Positions 27,694 through 36,284 of a stretch of 64,000 nucleotides of DNA are shown in pieces; the stretch's first letter is position 1, and every line of letters starts with the position of its first letter. The notes under the pieces are model-generated. The model saw only the letters and a list, made by a program, of their open reading frames with translations, searched no databases and was not told the origin of the DNA. A program made the translations under genes and the position numbers. The DNA is from Phytoamicus setariae (GTDB taxonomy: Bacteria; Pseudomonadota; Alphaproteobacteria; Rhizobiales; Rhizobiaceae): assembly GCF_016722925.1 (NCBI RefSeq), contig NZ_JAEQNC010000012.1:107117-171116 (forward strand), given 5' to 3'.

Positions 27694-29181
27694 TTATTCG
27701 GCGGCTGCGGGAAGCGCATACCAGCCGAGGCTGCCGTCCACCATCCATCGTGTCTTCTGTTTGGGTTCAAGGAAACTCTCCAGGCCCCAGCGCCCCAGTT
27801 CGCGCCCCATGCCACTCTTTTTCACGCCACCCCAAGGCGCTTGTATCACCACCATGTTGCTGCAGTTCTGCCAGGTGATACCGGCATCGAGGGCATCGGC
27901 CACTCGCTCTGCGCGTTCACGATCCTTGCTGAGGACGGCTGCGGCAAGGCCATAGGGCGTGTCGTTCGACAACCGGACCGCTTCGTCCTCATCCTTGAAG
28001 GTCATGACGCTGAGGACAGGGCCAAAAATCTCCTCGGTCCATATCGCCATGTCTGGCGTCACGTTTGCGAAGACTGTCGGCGCAATGAAGTAGCCGGCAT
28101 CGAGCCCTTCGGGCCGGTCGCCGCCGGTCAGCAGCGCTGCACCAGCATTTCTGCCGGCTTCAATGTAGGACATGACCTTCTTGAACTGGGTTTCGCTCAC
28201 CAGCGGACCCATCTTCACGCCATCGACGAAGCCGGCACCGACCCGGATGCCTTCCGCAAGTTCGGTCAATCTTTTCAGGAAGCGATCGGCAATATTCTGG
28301 TGCACCAGAAGACGTGAGGACGCCGTGCAGACCTGGCCTTGATTGACAAAGGCACCGAACGCCACCCATTGAACGGCAGCGTCGAGGTCCACATCGTCAA
28401 AGACGATCAGAGGGTTTTTGCCACCCAGTTCGAGACTGACGCGCTTGAGATCCTCGGCCGCGGCGCTCATGATCCGCTTGCCAGTGGCCGTCGAGCCGGT
28501 AAAGGAAATCTTGTTGACGCCCGGATGGCGCACCAGCGCATCACCCGCTTCGCTTCCAAGACCCGTGACCACGTTCAACACGCCGGCGGGCAGGCTGGTC
28601 TGTGCGATGATATCGGCCAGTTCAAGCGAAGACAGCGACGTGAATTCAGACGGCTTGACCACGGCACAGCAGCCGGCGGCCAGCGCCGGAGCCACTTTCC
28701 ACGTGAATTGCTCAAGCGGAAAATTCCACGGTGTGATCATCCCGACCACACCGATCGGACGAAAGGCGACGGTGGTTTTCATGGCGTCACCAGGAAGTTC
28801 GACAACCTCCTCGCCCTTTTTGTCGAGATCCTCCGCCATCCCGGCATACATCTCGAAGATCTGGGCAATCGTATCGACATCGATATAGGATTCGGGGAGC
28901 GGCTTGCCGTTGTCGCGGGTCTCGATTTCAGCCAGACGGTCACGATTGGCGACGATGGAGCTGGCGATCTCACGCAATATCGTGCCACGCTGCGAACCCG
29001 TTGTGGACCTCCACCCACCCTCGAATGCCTGGCGTGCCGCCTTGACCGCAACGTCGATATCCTCGGCGTTACCTGCCGCGACGCTGTCGAAGACCTCACC
29101 GGTTGCAGGGTCGATACAGTCTAGATAGGTGTTCGACTGCCCTTGACGAAAAACGTTCCCGATGAAGTGCCCGCGCGCCAT
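27694..29181 (-). CDS. NAD(P)-dependent aldehyde dehydrogenase
   Basis: About 495 residues with a complete ALDH pattern: VGMITPWNFPLEQFTWKVAP, FTGSTATGKRI, LELGGKNPLIVF (catalytic Glu), NQGQVCTASSR (catalytic Cys) and GPVLSVMTF. It resembles betaine-aldehyde/aminoaldehyde dehydrogenases. As first gene of the operon before the amine dehydrogenase, it probably oxidises the aldehyde made by that enzyme (imidazole acetaldehyde if the substrate is histamine). GGAGGAGG lies 6 nt before ATG 29181; ATG 29241 is rejected. Confidence 0.93.
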   Translation of the reverse strand: MARGHFIGNVFRQGQSNTYLDCIDPATGEVFDSVAAGNAEDIDVAVKAARQAFEGGWRSTTGSQRGTILREIASSIVANRDRLAEIETRDNGKPLPESYIDVDTIAQIFEMYAGMAEDLDKKGEEVVELPGDAMKTTVAFRPIGVVGMITPWNFPLEQFTWKVAPALAAGCCAVVKPSEFTSLSSLELADIIAQTSLPAGVLNVVTGLGSEAGDALVRHPGVNKISFTGSTATGKRIMSAAAEDLKRVSLELGGKNPLIVFDDVDLDAAVQWVAFGAFVNQGQVCTASSRLLVHQNIADRFLKRLTELAEGIRVGAGFVDGVKMGPLVSETQFKKVMSYIEAGRNAGAALLTGGDRPEGLDAGYFIAPTVFANVTPDMAIWTEEIFGPVLSVMTFKDEDEAVRLSNDTPYGLAAAVLSKDRERAERVADALDAGITWQNCSNMVVIQAPWGGVKKSGMGRELGRWGLESFLEPKQKTRWMVDGSLGWYALPAAAE

Positions 29182-29374
29182 TGCAATCCTCCTCCACATA
29201 CATTGACGAGTCGAGTATAGGGCTGGCCACGACGCGTCCAAAACAACTTTTGCTGAAGCCGCGTATTGGAAAACCTGAGGCGATGTCGATTATTTTCCAA
29301 GCCGCGATCGCTTATCGCGGCTTTCGCGAACATCGGACCATCGGCATTTGGGGTGTGGAAGCTAAACGCGCCGG

Positions 29375-30181
29375 GGTGATGTCACGTTGTTGGTAGCTTA
29401 AGGGTTGATGGATAATTGGGCGCGGATGAGCTCGCCGACGATCAGTTACAAGAACCACCGTTTTCCACCGCAGATCATCGCCCATACGGTGTGGCTATAT
29501 TTCCGGTTCCCGTTGAGCCTGCGGCTGGTCGAGGAAATGCTTCTAGAGCGCGGCATCGTCGTGTCTTACGAAACGATCAGGCGATGGGGCTGTGAATTCG
29601 GCGCGGCGTACGCGAAGCAGTTGCGCAGAAAGAAGCCTTCACGAAAGGATATCTGGCATCTGGACGAGGTCGTGATTTCCATCGGTGGTCGGAAGCACTG
29701 GCTTTGGCGAGCAGTCGACCAGGACGGCTATGTTATCGACGAGATCGTCCAGGCTCGTCGCGACACCAAGGCCGCCAAGCGGTTACTGGTGGAATTGCTG
29801 AAGAAGCAAGGCATGACGCCGAAGCGTATCGTCACCGACAAACTGCGCTCATACGGAGCGGCAAGACGGGATGTGATGCCCGCCGTTGAACATCGATCAC
29901 ACAAGGGCCTGAACAATCGTGCGGAAAATTCGCATCTGCCGCTGCGAAAGCGAGAACGGGTGATGCAGGGCTTCCGATCTGTCGGAAGCCTACAGCGTTT
30001 TATCTCGGTCTTCTCTGCTGTCAGAAATCTTTTCGTCTCGTCGCACCACAAACGTTCCGCCCTCGCCACACACATTCACCGGATCCGCGCATTGGCGCAG
30101 TGGAAAGCCGTGACCGTCACAGCAGCCTGAGTTCCCTTGCAAGCGTCTCGTCTAGCTTCGATGAAACAACGTGACATCACC
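29375..30181 (+). mobile_element. IS6-family insertion sequence, copy D (intact)
   Basis: An 807-bp element with perfect 17-bp terminal inverted repeats, GGTGATGTCACGTTGTT at 29375-29391 and its complement at 30165-30181, enclosing one open transposase frame. The 8-bp flanks differ (CGCGCCGG / GGCCGAAC), so the present junctions come from recombination or replicon fusion rather than a simple insertion. The left flank is the promoter side of the ALDH operon; the right flank is a broken oxidoreductase gene. Confidence 0.93.
29408..30130 (+). CDS. IS6-family DDE transposase
   Basis: About 240 residues, full length for IS6. It has the N-terminal helix-turn-helix region (YKNHRFPPQIIAHTVWLYF), catalytic Asp in WHLDEVVISIGG, a second Asp in RAVDQDGYVIDEI, and Glu in HKGLNNRAENSH followed by KRERVMQGF. 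It aligns end to end with the decayed copy at 11829, at roughly three quarters identity by eye. A start at ATG 29426 is also possible. Confidence 0.93.
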   Translation: MDNWARMSSPTISYKNHRFPPQIIAHTVWLYFRFPLSLRLVEEMLLERGIVVSYETIRRWGCEFGAAYAKQLRRKKPSRKDIWHLDEVVISIGGRKHWLWRAVDQDGYVIDEIVQARRDTKAAKRLLVELLKKQGMTPKRIVTDKLRSYGAARRDVMPAVEHRSHKGLNNRAENSHLPLRKRERVMQGFRSVGSLQRFISVFSAVRNLFVSSHHKRSALATHIHRIRALAQWKAVTVTAA

Positions 30182-30330
30182 GGCCGAACTTCAGGTCGCA
30201 GCGAATGGCATATTTCTCGACGCGCTTTCGGATGATGTCGTGACCGCGCCAACGCAGGTTCCAGACGAATTCGGGCGCATCCTTGTCGAGCACACGGCGG
30301 AACTGTTTTTCCATCGCCTTGTCGCGTCTT
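30182..30330 (-). pseudogene. FAD-dependent amine oxidoreductase (PuuB/DadA-like) fragment
   Basis: Immediately right of IS6 copy D the minus strand encodes EKQFRRVLDKDAPEFVWNLR, RGHDIIRKRVEKYAIRCDL and KFG, then is cut by the IS end. This resembles the stretch after the FAD motif in gamma-glutamylputrescine oxidase-like enzymes. Only about 45 residues remain, so the family call is tentative, but interruption by the IS is plain. Confidence 0.5.
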
Positions 30331-30349
30331 CGTGACGGTGCCGGCGTCG

Positions 30350-30640
30350 TCAAGGTGTCACGCCATCAGTGTCGCGCGCCGCTTCGACTTTCCTCCTAAT
30401 CGCCTCCTGGATTGGAAAAAGCTTGGCCATTGTGGCGGCGTCCATTCGGCCGCTGGCGTCCAGACCACGCGCACGCTGGAAGGCCTTGAGGGCCGCGGCC
30501 GATTTCTTGCCCCAGACGCTATCTGGATTGCCGCTGCCAAAGCCGGCCTGATTTAAGGCTTTTTGAATTTCAACTACGGAATAGGGAACACGTTCCTGCG
30601 CCACGACTGTCGCGGCCGACCCTCCGCGATGGTGACGCGA
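30350..30640 (-). pseudogene. Peptidoglycan-binding-domain protein, C-terminal fragment
   Basis: The minus-strand frame contains VEIQKALNQAGFGSGNPDSV, WGKKSAAALKAFQRARGLD and GRMDAATMAKLF, a complete peptidoglycan-binding domain 1 repeat. No signal peptide or start is evident upstream; the open frame continues into sequence under the next gene's 5' end, which looks non-coding. It is probably the tail of a secreted cell-wall protein broken by rearrangement. Confidence 0.55.
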
Positions 30641-30713
30641 GCCACCATTGGCGCTTTCGACCCGATGCTCGAAACTGCACTGCGACAACCATAATCGTTT
30701 CGGAGGTACTCTG

Positions 30714-31667
30714 TTGTCTGACGCAGCTAATTTTTCATTCGGAGGCCTGTTGCATGCAGGCAGCGGCGGCACGTTGATGCGGCTGCCGTACATCGAAGCC
30801 AATACAAAAGCACTCGAGGAGCACGGTATCTCGGCTGCCTTTCTTGGCTTCCCCTGGGACTCCATGTGCATCAGCCGGACAGGCACCAACTACGGGCCCC
30901 GCGCCATCCGTGAGGCTGGCGATCAGTTTAGCTTCTATAATGCCAATCTTGATGTCGATTTGCGAGATCATTTCACGTTCGCAGATTGCGGTGACGTTCA
31001 GGTCATTCCGGGTTCACCGGTCCGGACCATGGATCGCGCAGAGCAGATGTTGACTGAGATTATCAACGCGGGCGCAATGCCAATTACGATAGGTGGAGAT
31101 CATTCTATAACGATCGCTTGCGTCCGCGCCTTTCGCAAGCGATACGATAATCCCGGGCTCATCCTTGTCGACAGCCATTTCGACACCGCCATCGACGTCG
31201 GCGGAGAAGTGTTCAATCATGCCTGCCCGATCGCACGTGCTGTAGAGGCGGGATTTGATCCCCGCAAAATTGTCATCATAGGTACAAACGGATGGCTCAA
31301 CCCCAAGGTCGAGTCGGACTATGCCCGGCAGAAGGGTATCACCGTTATGCCTTTGGAGACGGTTATCGAGAAAGGTCCAATTGCTGTCGGCAAGGAGGCT
31401 CGCTCCATAGCCGGATCAGGTACCGACAGTGTCTATCTCACATTCGATATCGATGCGATCGACGGCGCGTTTGCTCCTGGAACAGGTGTGCCTGCGCCGG
31501 GGGGCTTGACGTCCCGAGAAGCCCTCGCACTGGTATCAGAGATTGGTAAAGGTGGCTTGGGCGGCATGGATCTCGTCGAAGTAGCTCCGGCATATGATCA
31601 CGATGGCATTACCAGCCGTCTCGCAGTTAAGTTGATCCTTGAAGCTCTGGCGGCGACGACTAGATGA
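30714..31667 (+). CDS. Ureohydrolase (agmatinase/guanidinobutyrase family)
   Basis: About 317 residues of the arginase/agmatinase fold with the metal-site motifs GGDHS, DSHFDT (DxHxD) and FDIDAIDGAFAPGTG. It would split a guanidino compound into urea and an amine. The best start is TTG 30714 with GGAGG 9 nt upstream; the in-frame ATG at 30648 lacks a ribosome-binding site. It is followed 61 bp later by a DavA-like nitrilase. That pair fits the arginine 2-monooxygenase route, in which 4-guanidinobutyramide goes to guanidinobutyrate and then to GABA plus urea. Agmatinase is the alternative. Confidence 0.88.
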   Translation: MSDAANFSFGGLLHAGSGGTLMRLPYIEANTKALEEHGISAAFLGFPWDSMCISRTGTNYGPRAIREAGDQFSFYNANLDVDLRDHFTFADCGDVQVIPGSPVRTMDRAEQMLTEIINAGAMPITIGGDHSITIACVRAFRKRYDNPGLILVDSHFDTAIDVGGEVFNHACPIARAVEAGFDPRKIVIIGTNGWLNPKVESDYARQKGITVMPLETVIEKGPIAVGKEARSIAGSGTDSVYLTFDIDAIDGAFAPGTGVPAPGGLTSREALALVSEIGKGGLGGMDLVEVAPAYDHDGITSRLAVKLILEALAATTR

Positions 31668-31728
31668 AATCCACAATCCGATCCGGGGTCCTGTCGGACG
31701 TCGGCGCAAACAGTCATAGGCAACTTTG

Positions 31729-32514
31729 ATGCTAGCGCTCTGGCAAGCACCTTCGAACGCCGGCTCCAAGCCCGCAAATATTGCGGCGATGGAGCGAGCC
31801 GCGTGCGCCGCATCCGCAATTGGTGCGAAAATCATCACCTTCCCGGAGATGTTCCTGACCGGCTACAATATTGGCCGGTCAGCGATACATAATCTCGCTG
31901 AAACGATCGAAGGCGAGTCTGTCGCGGCGATTGCCGAAATATCTCGACGGCATTCTATCGCGATTATTTTCGGAATGCCCGAGCGACTCGGCTCTGTGGT
32001 TCACAACTCCGCCGTCGCGATTAGCGATGGCGGACAAATTGTTGGGGTCTATAGAAAGATCCATCTTTTTGGCGATGAGGAAAGCAAGACATTTGCACCA
32101 GGAAATGACATCTGTGTTGCGGTGGTGGGTACTTTACGCATAGGTCTCGCGATTTGCTACGATGTCGAATTCCCAGAAATGGGCAGAGCGCTCGCCGCCA
32201 AGGCAGCAGACATCATCTGCGCACCTACGGCGAATATGATGCCATATGTAGAAGTTCCAACAACGGTCGTCCGCGCACGAGCGCTTGAGAATGGTGTGCC
32301 CATGATTTACGCCAATCTATGCGGCCGCGAAGGGAGCCTGCACTATACAGGCATGAGCTGCATTGTGGATGCCTATGGACGCGATCTTGCACGCGCCGGG
32401 GATGGCACTGTGTTGTTAACATGCGATCTCCCAGACACTTCCACCCATTCTCATTATATAAGTCGCCAGTCCATCGACCTCCGTGCCGATCTACTGACCT
32501 GCGGAAATCGGTGA
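31729..32514 (+). CDS. Carbon-nitrogen hydrolase (nitrilase superfamily, 5-aminopentanamidase/guanidinobutyramidase-like)
   Basis: About 261 residues with the Glu-Lys-Cys triad in sequence: FPEMFLTGYNIG (Glu), YRKIHLFGDEE (Lys), AICYDVEFPEMGR (Cys). The FLTGYNIG and FGDEE context is close to DavA-type amidases acting on omega-amino or guanidino amides, as opposed to true nitrilases. It is cytoplasmic (no signal). It is co-oriented with the ureohydrolase and probably co-transcribed. N-carbamoylputrescine amidase is another candidate. Confidence 0.88.
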   Translation: MLALWQAPSNAGSKPANIAAMERAACAASAIGAKIITFPEMFLTGYNIGRSAIHNLAETIEGESVAAIAEISRRHSIAIIFGMPERLGSVVHNSAVAISDGGQIVGVYRKIHLFGDEESKTFAPGNDICVAVVGTLRIGLAICYDVEFPEMGRALAAKAADIICAPTANMMPYVEVPTTVVRARALENGVPMIYANLCGREGSLHYTGMSCIVDAYGRDLARAGDGTVLLTCDLPDTSTHSHYISRQSIDLRADLLTCGNR

Positions 32515-32635
32515 CTTGGCCTCCATTTCTTGTCGCTGTCCACATATGCTTTAACGTCCGTCGGTCGGACGTGCTTGCTGTGGGATTGCTTCGCAGGATA
32601 ATTCGCGTCGAGCCGCCAATTGGGACGCCTAATCC

Positions 32636-33703
32636 ATGTCGACACGTATGCAAGATGCTAGATCTCCACTAAATGCCGAACTTCTGAGTGATCTGGCCAA
32701 GGTTGCCGCGCTGATTGGCAAAGCGGACTTTTACGACGCAATCTCCCTCTCCCTCACGAAGCTCTTGAGGTGCAAACGCCGCTTAGTCATGCGTTATTCC
32801 GCGTTTGACAAGCCTGCCTTCATCCTCAATGAGGCGCTCAATGAAAAGGGTGTTGCTTACTATCTAGCTGGCTTGTATCGCATCGACCCACTGCATAAAT
32901 TAGCGCGGTCGAACCCTGCACCCACTGTCGTCAATCTGCGCACCTTAATTCACGATATCGACGAGACCTATCTCTCCGAACTAGCTAAGATGTCGATCTT
33001 CGATGAATTGGCCGTCATCTTGCCCGCCTATGGCGGCGTTACCATCGCTTTGTGCTGCGAACGACACCGTCTGCGGTTCGAGTCGCATGATTATCAGAAT
33101 GCGACGATGGTGTTGCCTCTACTTGACGCACTGCACAAGCTGCATATCGATCGCCTTTTTTTGTCTGCAGGCCGCTTGGGACGTGATGCAACCAACGATG
33201 CGATCCTCATCCTCGATCGCCGCGGCCAGACAGTGTACAAGAGTGAAGCTTGGTTGCGGCATACGAGCGCCGCTGCAGAGTTGCCAAGAATTGTTGAAGA
33301 AATGCACAGGAGCGAGTCGAGCTCTCTGACATTCGGCGATCAGCAGGTTGCGCACTGGGAAAGGTTGTCCGACGATTTCTCTTTGGCACCTGGAGGCGGT
33401 CTCGTCATCATCGAGCAGCGCTCACCTGATCCTTTGGCGATCTCAGGCGATGCTGCCCTTCAAGCATTCTGCCGCCAAAAAGAATTAACGCCGCGAGAGG
33501 CTGAAATCGTGCGCCTCTCATTCGTAGGGTTGCCGAACGCCGCAATCGCCAAGCAACTCGGTGTGTCGGTCGGCACAATTAAGAACCACCGCTGGCGACT
33601 TTACTACAAGCTGGACATCACGACCGAGCGGGAGCTTTTCCATCAATTCATCTCGACCCTTCTGTCAATTGATCAGATCACGACGGAAGTGCCGGACTTT
33701 TAG
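32636..33703 (+). CDS. LuxR-family transcriptional regulator
   Basis: 355 residues. The C-terminal helix-turn-helix reads LTPREAEIVRLSFVGLPNAA then AKQLGVSVGTIKNHRWRLYYKLDI. The N-terminal 250 residues are an unassigned sensory region, possibly PAS/GAF-like; I see no receiver domain. It lies 122 bp after the nitrilase gene on the same strand, so it may regulate the guanidino-compound genes. Confidence 0.8.
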   Translation: MSTRMQDARSPLNAELLSDLAKVAALIGKADFYDAISLSLTKLLRCKRRLVMRYSAFDKPAFILNEALNEKGVAYYLAGLYRIDPLHKLARSNPAPTVVNLRTLIHDIDETYLSELAKMSIFDELAVILPAYGGVTIALCCERHRLRFESHDYQNATMVLPLLDALHKLHIDRLFLSAGRLGRDATNDAILILDRRGQTVYKSEAWLRHTSAAAELPRIVEEMHRSESSSLTFGDQQVAHWERLSDDFSLAPGGGLVIIEQRSPDPLAISGDAALQAFCRQKELTPREAEIVRLSFVGLPNAAIAKQLGVSVGTIKNHRWRLYYKLDITTERELFHQFISTLLSIDQITTEVPDF

Positions 33704-33716
33704 CTATTAGATTGAT

Positions 33717-33736
33717 GGGCAGTGTAAACTTAACGC
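33717..33736 (+). repeat. Solo IS6-type terminus
   Basis: GGGCAGTGTAAACTTAACGC, 14 bp after the LuxR stop, closely matches the ends of the IS6 remnants at 20603-20623 (GGGCACTGTAAACTTAGCGC on minus) and 36241-36260 (GGGCATCGTAATGTTAACCG on minus). No transposase sequence follows, so it seems to be an isolated end. Confidence 0.55.
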
Positions 33737-33989
33737 TGGGTAGGTAGAATTTGGGGTCTTGCCCCTTCGTTCCCATAGCGCGTGAATATACCACCCCGAG
33801 AGGCTCCGACGTTTTTCCAGGCGCGCATCAGACTATTCCCTCGATAACCGGGAATCCCTTGCCTGTGGTCGGCATGTTGTCCAACAGGGCTTCACGTTCC
33901 GTACGAACCTGCGGCATGTCGACAGCCTCGGCCGCCGTCTTCCCGGCGACCATAACCCTAAAAGCCCGAGCCTTGGCCGAGCTGGTCTG

Positions 33990-34420
33990 AATCGAAAACA
34001 TTCAGCTGGTACGGCGCCGTCTTGACGTCGCCATCGGCATAAATGACATGAGTGAGGAAGCCGTCGAAGTAGGGTCCTTGCTTGCCCGAACCGTTGACCA
34101 CTTCAGCGCAAATACGTCACGTGAGTTTCGATGGCCCGCAGTGAGGTGCTTACTGCCGCTCATCTTTTCGAAACATTTTCGGAGCTCCATGAGGGAGCCA
34201 TTCATCGCGAAGTCGCCGATGACATAGATATCGGTGTCTTTGAAAACGCGGCGGCTGTTGTGTTCTTCGATGATGGCATCGTTCATGTCCGACAGCGAAG
34301 ATGGACTTGCATCGGGAAAGTGGAGACCAGCACGGGCTGTCAGATGTTTCTGATCGCGTTTGGCTTATCTTTCGACAAGAAGTCTGCGAGATAGACCATT
34401 TCGGCTCCCTCGTTCTCAAC
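33990..34420 (-). pseudogene. Metallophosphoesterase-like gene remnant
   Basis: The minus strand has MNDAIIEEHNSR, VIGDFAMNGSLMELRKCFEK and MSGSKHLTAG, matching the middle of small calcineurin-like phosphoesterases (a DxVYxLGDFA-type motif followed by GNHD-like sequence). The GNHD motif is degraded to GHRNS, and frames change on both sides (GPYFDGFLTHVIYADGDVK in another frame). A broken gene. 33740-33990 and 34420-34600 hold no recognisable gene. Confidence 0.55.
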
Positions 34421-34659
34421 GCGATAGAACTCCATGCGCTTCATCGCAATTGTGACTACGGTCATTGGCAAACTGATTGGGTGAAGTCATTTGATGAGGT
34501 GGCAAACGTTCCCGCAAAAGAAAATTACTTTGCCTCGTGTGGCCGAATCGGTCCCGTTGCTCAACGCGGCGGCATTGGTGACGCGAGTCATCGTTGAAGC
34601 CTAAATCGCGATGGTGTGGTGTTCCGCGAATGCTCGTGGGTGCTCAGAAGGAACTTTTA

Positions 34660-35655
34660 ATGCGTAGCGGGAAAGCCAAGGTTTATATCGACAATCCGCC
34701 GGGAATTTCACCCATATTCGAGATTACAGAGTCAGCACTTATGCGGCATTTGGTTGAGAAAACGCAGCTGCTCGGCAAGTTAGAAATTGTGTTCGGCTCC
34801 GGAGCGGATGGTTTTAAGGAGGGAATTCGCAACGCAGAGATCCTTGTCGGCTGGAATTTTCCGACTGCCAGCTTGGCACACATGGCGCCTCGATTACGTT
34901 GGATTCAACTCATCAGCTCAGGGCTTGATCATCTATTGCCTTTGAACTGGCTACCTATTGACGTGCTGCTGACACGAGCGAGTGGTACTCATCGGCAACG
35001 AACTGACGAGTTTGTAACGCTTTCGTTGTTGATGTTGAACAATCAGATCCCGAAAATTGTCACGAATAAGAAAAGCGGTCGGTTCGAAGATCACTATGTT
35101 GACAACATCAAGGGCAAGACGACCCTTGTACTCGGCGTCGGCGCGGTAGGATCCATTGTTGCGGCCAGCGCCCGCAAGCTTCGAATGAAGACAATAGGCA
35201 TCCGAGCAAGGGACATTCCCTCGGATGTCGTGGACGAAGTTTATAGTGTGAACCAACTAAGGGATCATCTTCCCCGTGCCGACTTCGTGGTTGTTGCGAC
35301 ACCTAAGACTTCGCGAACAATCCGACTTTTGGGGCGGGCCGAAATGGACTGCATGAAACCCGGAGCAGGGATTGTGAATCTATCCAGGCTCGGCGTCGTC
35401 GATGAGATTGCTCTCATGGACTATCTTGGGAAAGAGTGTTTTTCGGGTGTAGTTTTTGACTCAACTGAGGCTGCTGCGTCCCCGTCGACGATTCGACTAG
35501 CGAATGCGAACAATCTGATACTCACGCCGCACAGTCTTAATAACGACCGAGAGCATTTTCGCCAAAATATGCTGAAGATCTTTGTGGAGAACTTGGAGCG
35601 ATATCTATTGGGCAAAGCTCTCGTCGATCTGGTCGATCCACTTCGGGAATACTGA
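34660..35655 (+). CDS. D-isomer 2-hydroxyacid dehydrogenase family protein
   Basis: About 331 residues. The NAD-binding GxGxxG motif (LVLGVGAVGSIVA), a substrate-side ARG-type motif (VNLSRLGVVDE in place of the usual NxxRG) and a C-terminal LTPHS are present. The catalytic Arg context (LSRLG in place of SRGxxV) and the Glu region (FDSTEAAASPS) are divergent, so either the substrate is unusual or activity is reduced. Translation probably starts at ATG 34660. Its codon use and lower GC differ from the cluster at 36285, so it may be of different origin. Confidence 0.75.
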   Translation: MRSGKAKVYIDNPPGISPIFEITESALMRHLVEKTQLLGKLEIVFGSGADGFKEGIRNAEILVGWNFPTASLAHMAPRLRWIQLISSGLDHLLPLNWLPIDVLLTRASGTHRQRTDEFVTLSLLMLNNQIPKIVTNKKSGRFEDHYVDNIKGKTTLVLGVGAVGSIVAASARKLRMKTIGIRARDIPSDVVDEVYSVNQLRDHLPRADFVVVATPKTSRTIRLLGRAEMDCMKPGAGIVNLSRLGVVDEIALMDYLGKECFSGVVFDSTEAAASPSTIRLANANNLILTPHSLNNDREHFRQNMLKIFVENLERYLLGKALVDLVDPLREY

Positions 35656-35841
35656 CGCAATTTATCTTGATGGTGTCAGTTGCCGGGTCGCCGACCGAGA
35701 ACCGAAGAATCGATCCAATACGCCGAGTCCATAAGCGGAGTAGCATGTTGTCAGTGACGGTTGGAGGAGTGAACCCCTGGGGCTGGACCATGGGACACGA
35801 AAAAACTGATACGCTGTGTGGGCCTCAATCGGAGAAGGCTC

Positions 35842-35965
35842 ATGAAATCACGGGGACCCTATCGACGGCACTCGACACCGTTTAAGCTGCGGCTTTGCCA
35901 AGAAATCCGAAACGGTGTCATCGGACGACGCTATGCGCAGCGACTTATAGCGTGTCGGCCAACCT
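35842..35965 (+). pseudogene. IS3-family OrfA-like transposase fragment
   Basis: MKSRGPYRRHSTPFKLRLCQ, EIRNGVIGRR and, in the next frame, TYSVSANLIRMR resemble the helix-turn-helix start of an IS3-type OrfA. The frame shifts within 40 codons and is cut by IS6 remnant sequence at about 35966. Confidence 0.6.
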
Positions 35966-36260
35966 CATCCGCATGCGATCTGGCGCCATGTTTCCACGGC
36001 TATTGCTCGCAGCTCACGATGATGGGTGGATGGGATGTCGTGGCAGAGCCTCACGGTCTGGTGAGAGACGATGATGCCACGCGCTGCCAGCATATCCTCG
36101 ACCATGCGCAGACACAGAGGAAAACGAAAATAGAGCCACACCGTATGGGCAATCACGTCCGCTGGAAACCGATGACGACTATAGAGAGGATCACTGGCAA
36201 ATCTGGTCATGCCGCCAGATCCCACATTTTAATCGATGCCCGGTTAACATTACGATGCCC
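35966..36260 (-). mobile_element. IS6-family element with internal deletion
   Basis: From 36225 the frame reads YSRHRFPADVIAHTVWLYF, LRMVEDMLAARGIIVSHQTV and then jumps directly to CHDIPSTHHRELRAIAVETW, the extreme C-terminus. The whole catalytic core is therefore deleted in one step. Its outer terminus, GGGCATCGTAATGTTAACCG on the minus strand, is at 36241-36260. The left end abuts the IS3 OrfA fragment. Confidence 0.8.
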
Positions 36261-36284
36261 CGGACGTTCCGAGAGCTTCGTGAG

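Noticed and set aside
29367..30189. Target-site duplication around IS6 copy D
   Set aside because: The 8-bp flanks CGCGCCGG and GGCCGAAC differ, so no duplication can be claimed.
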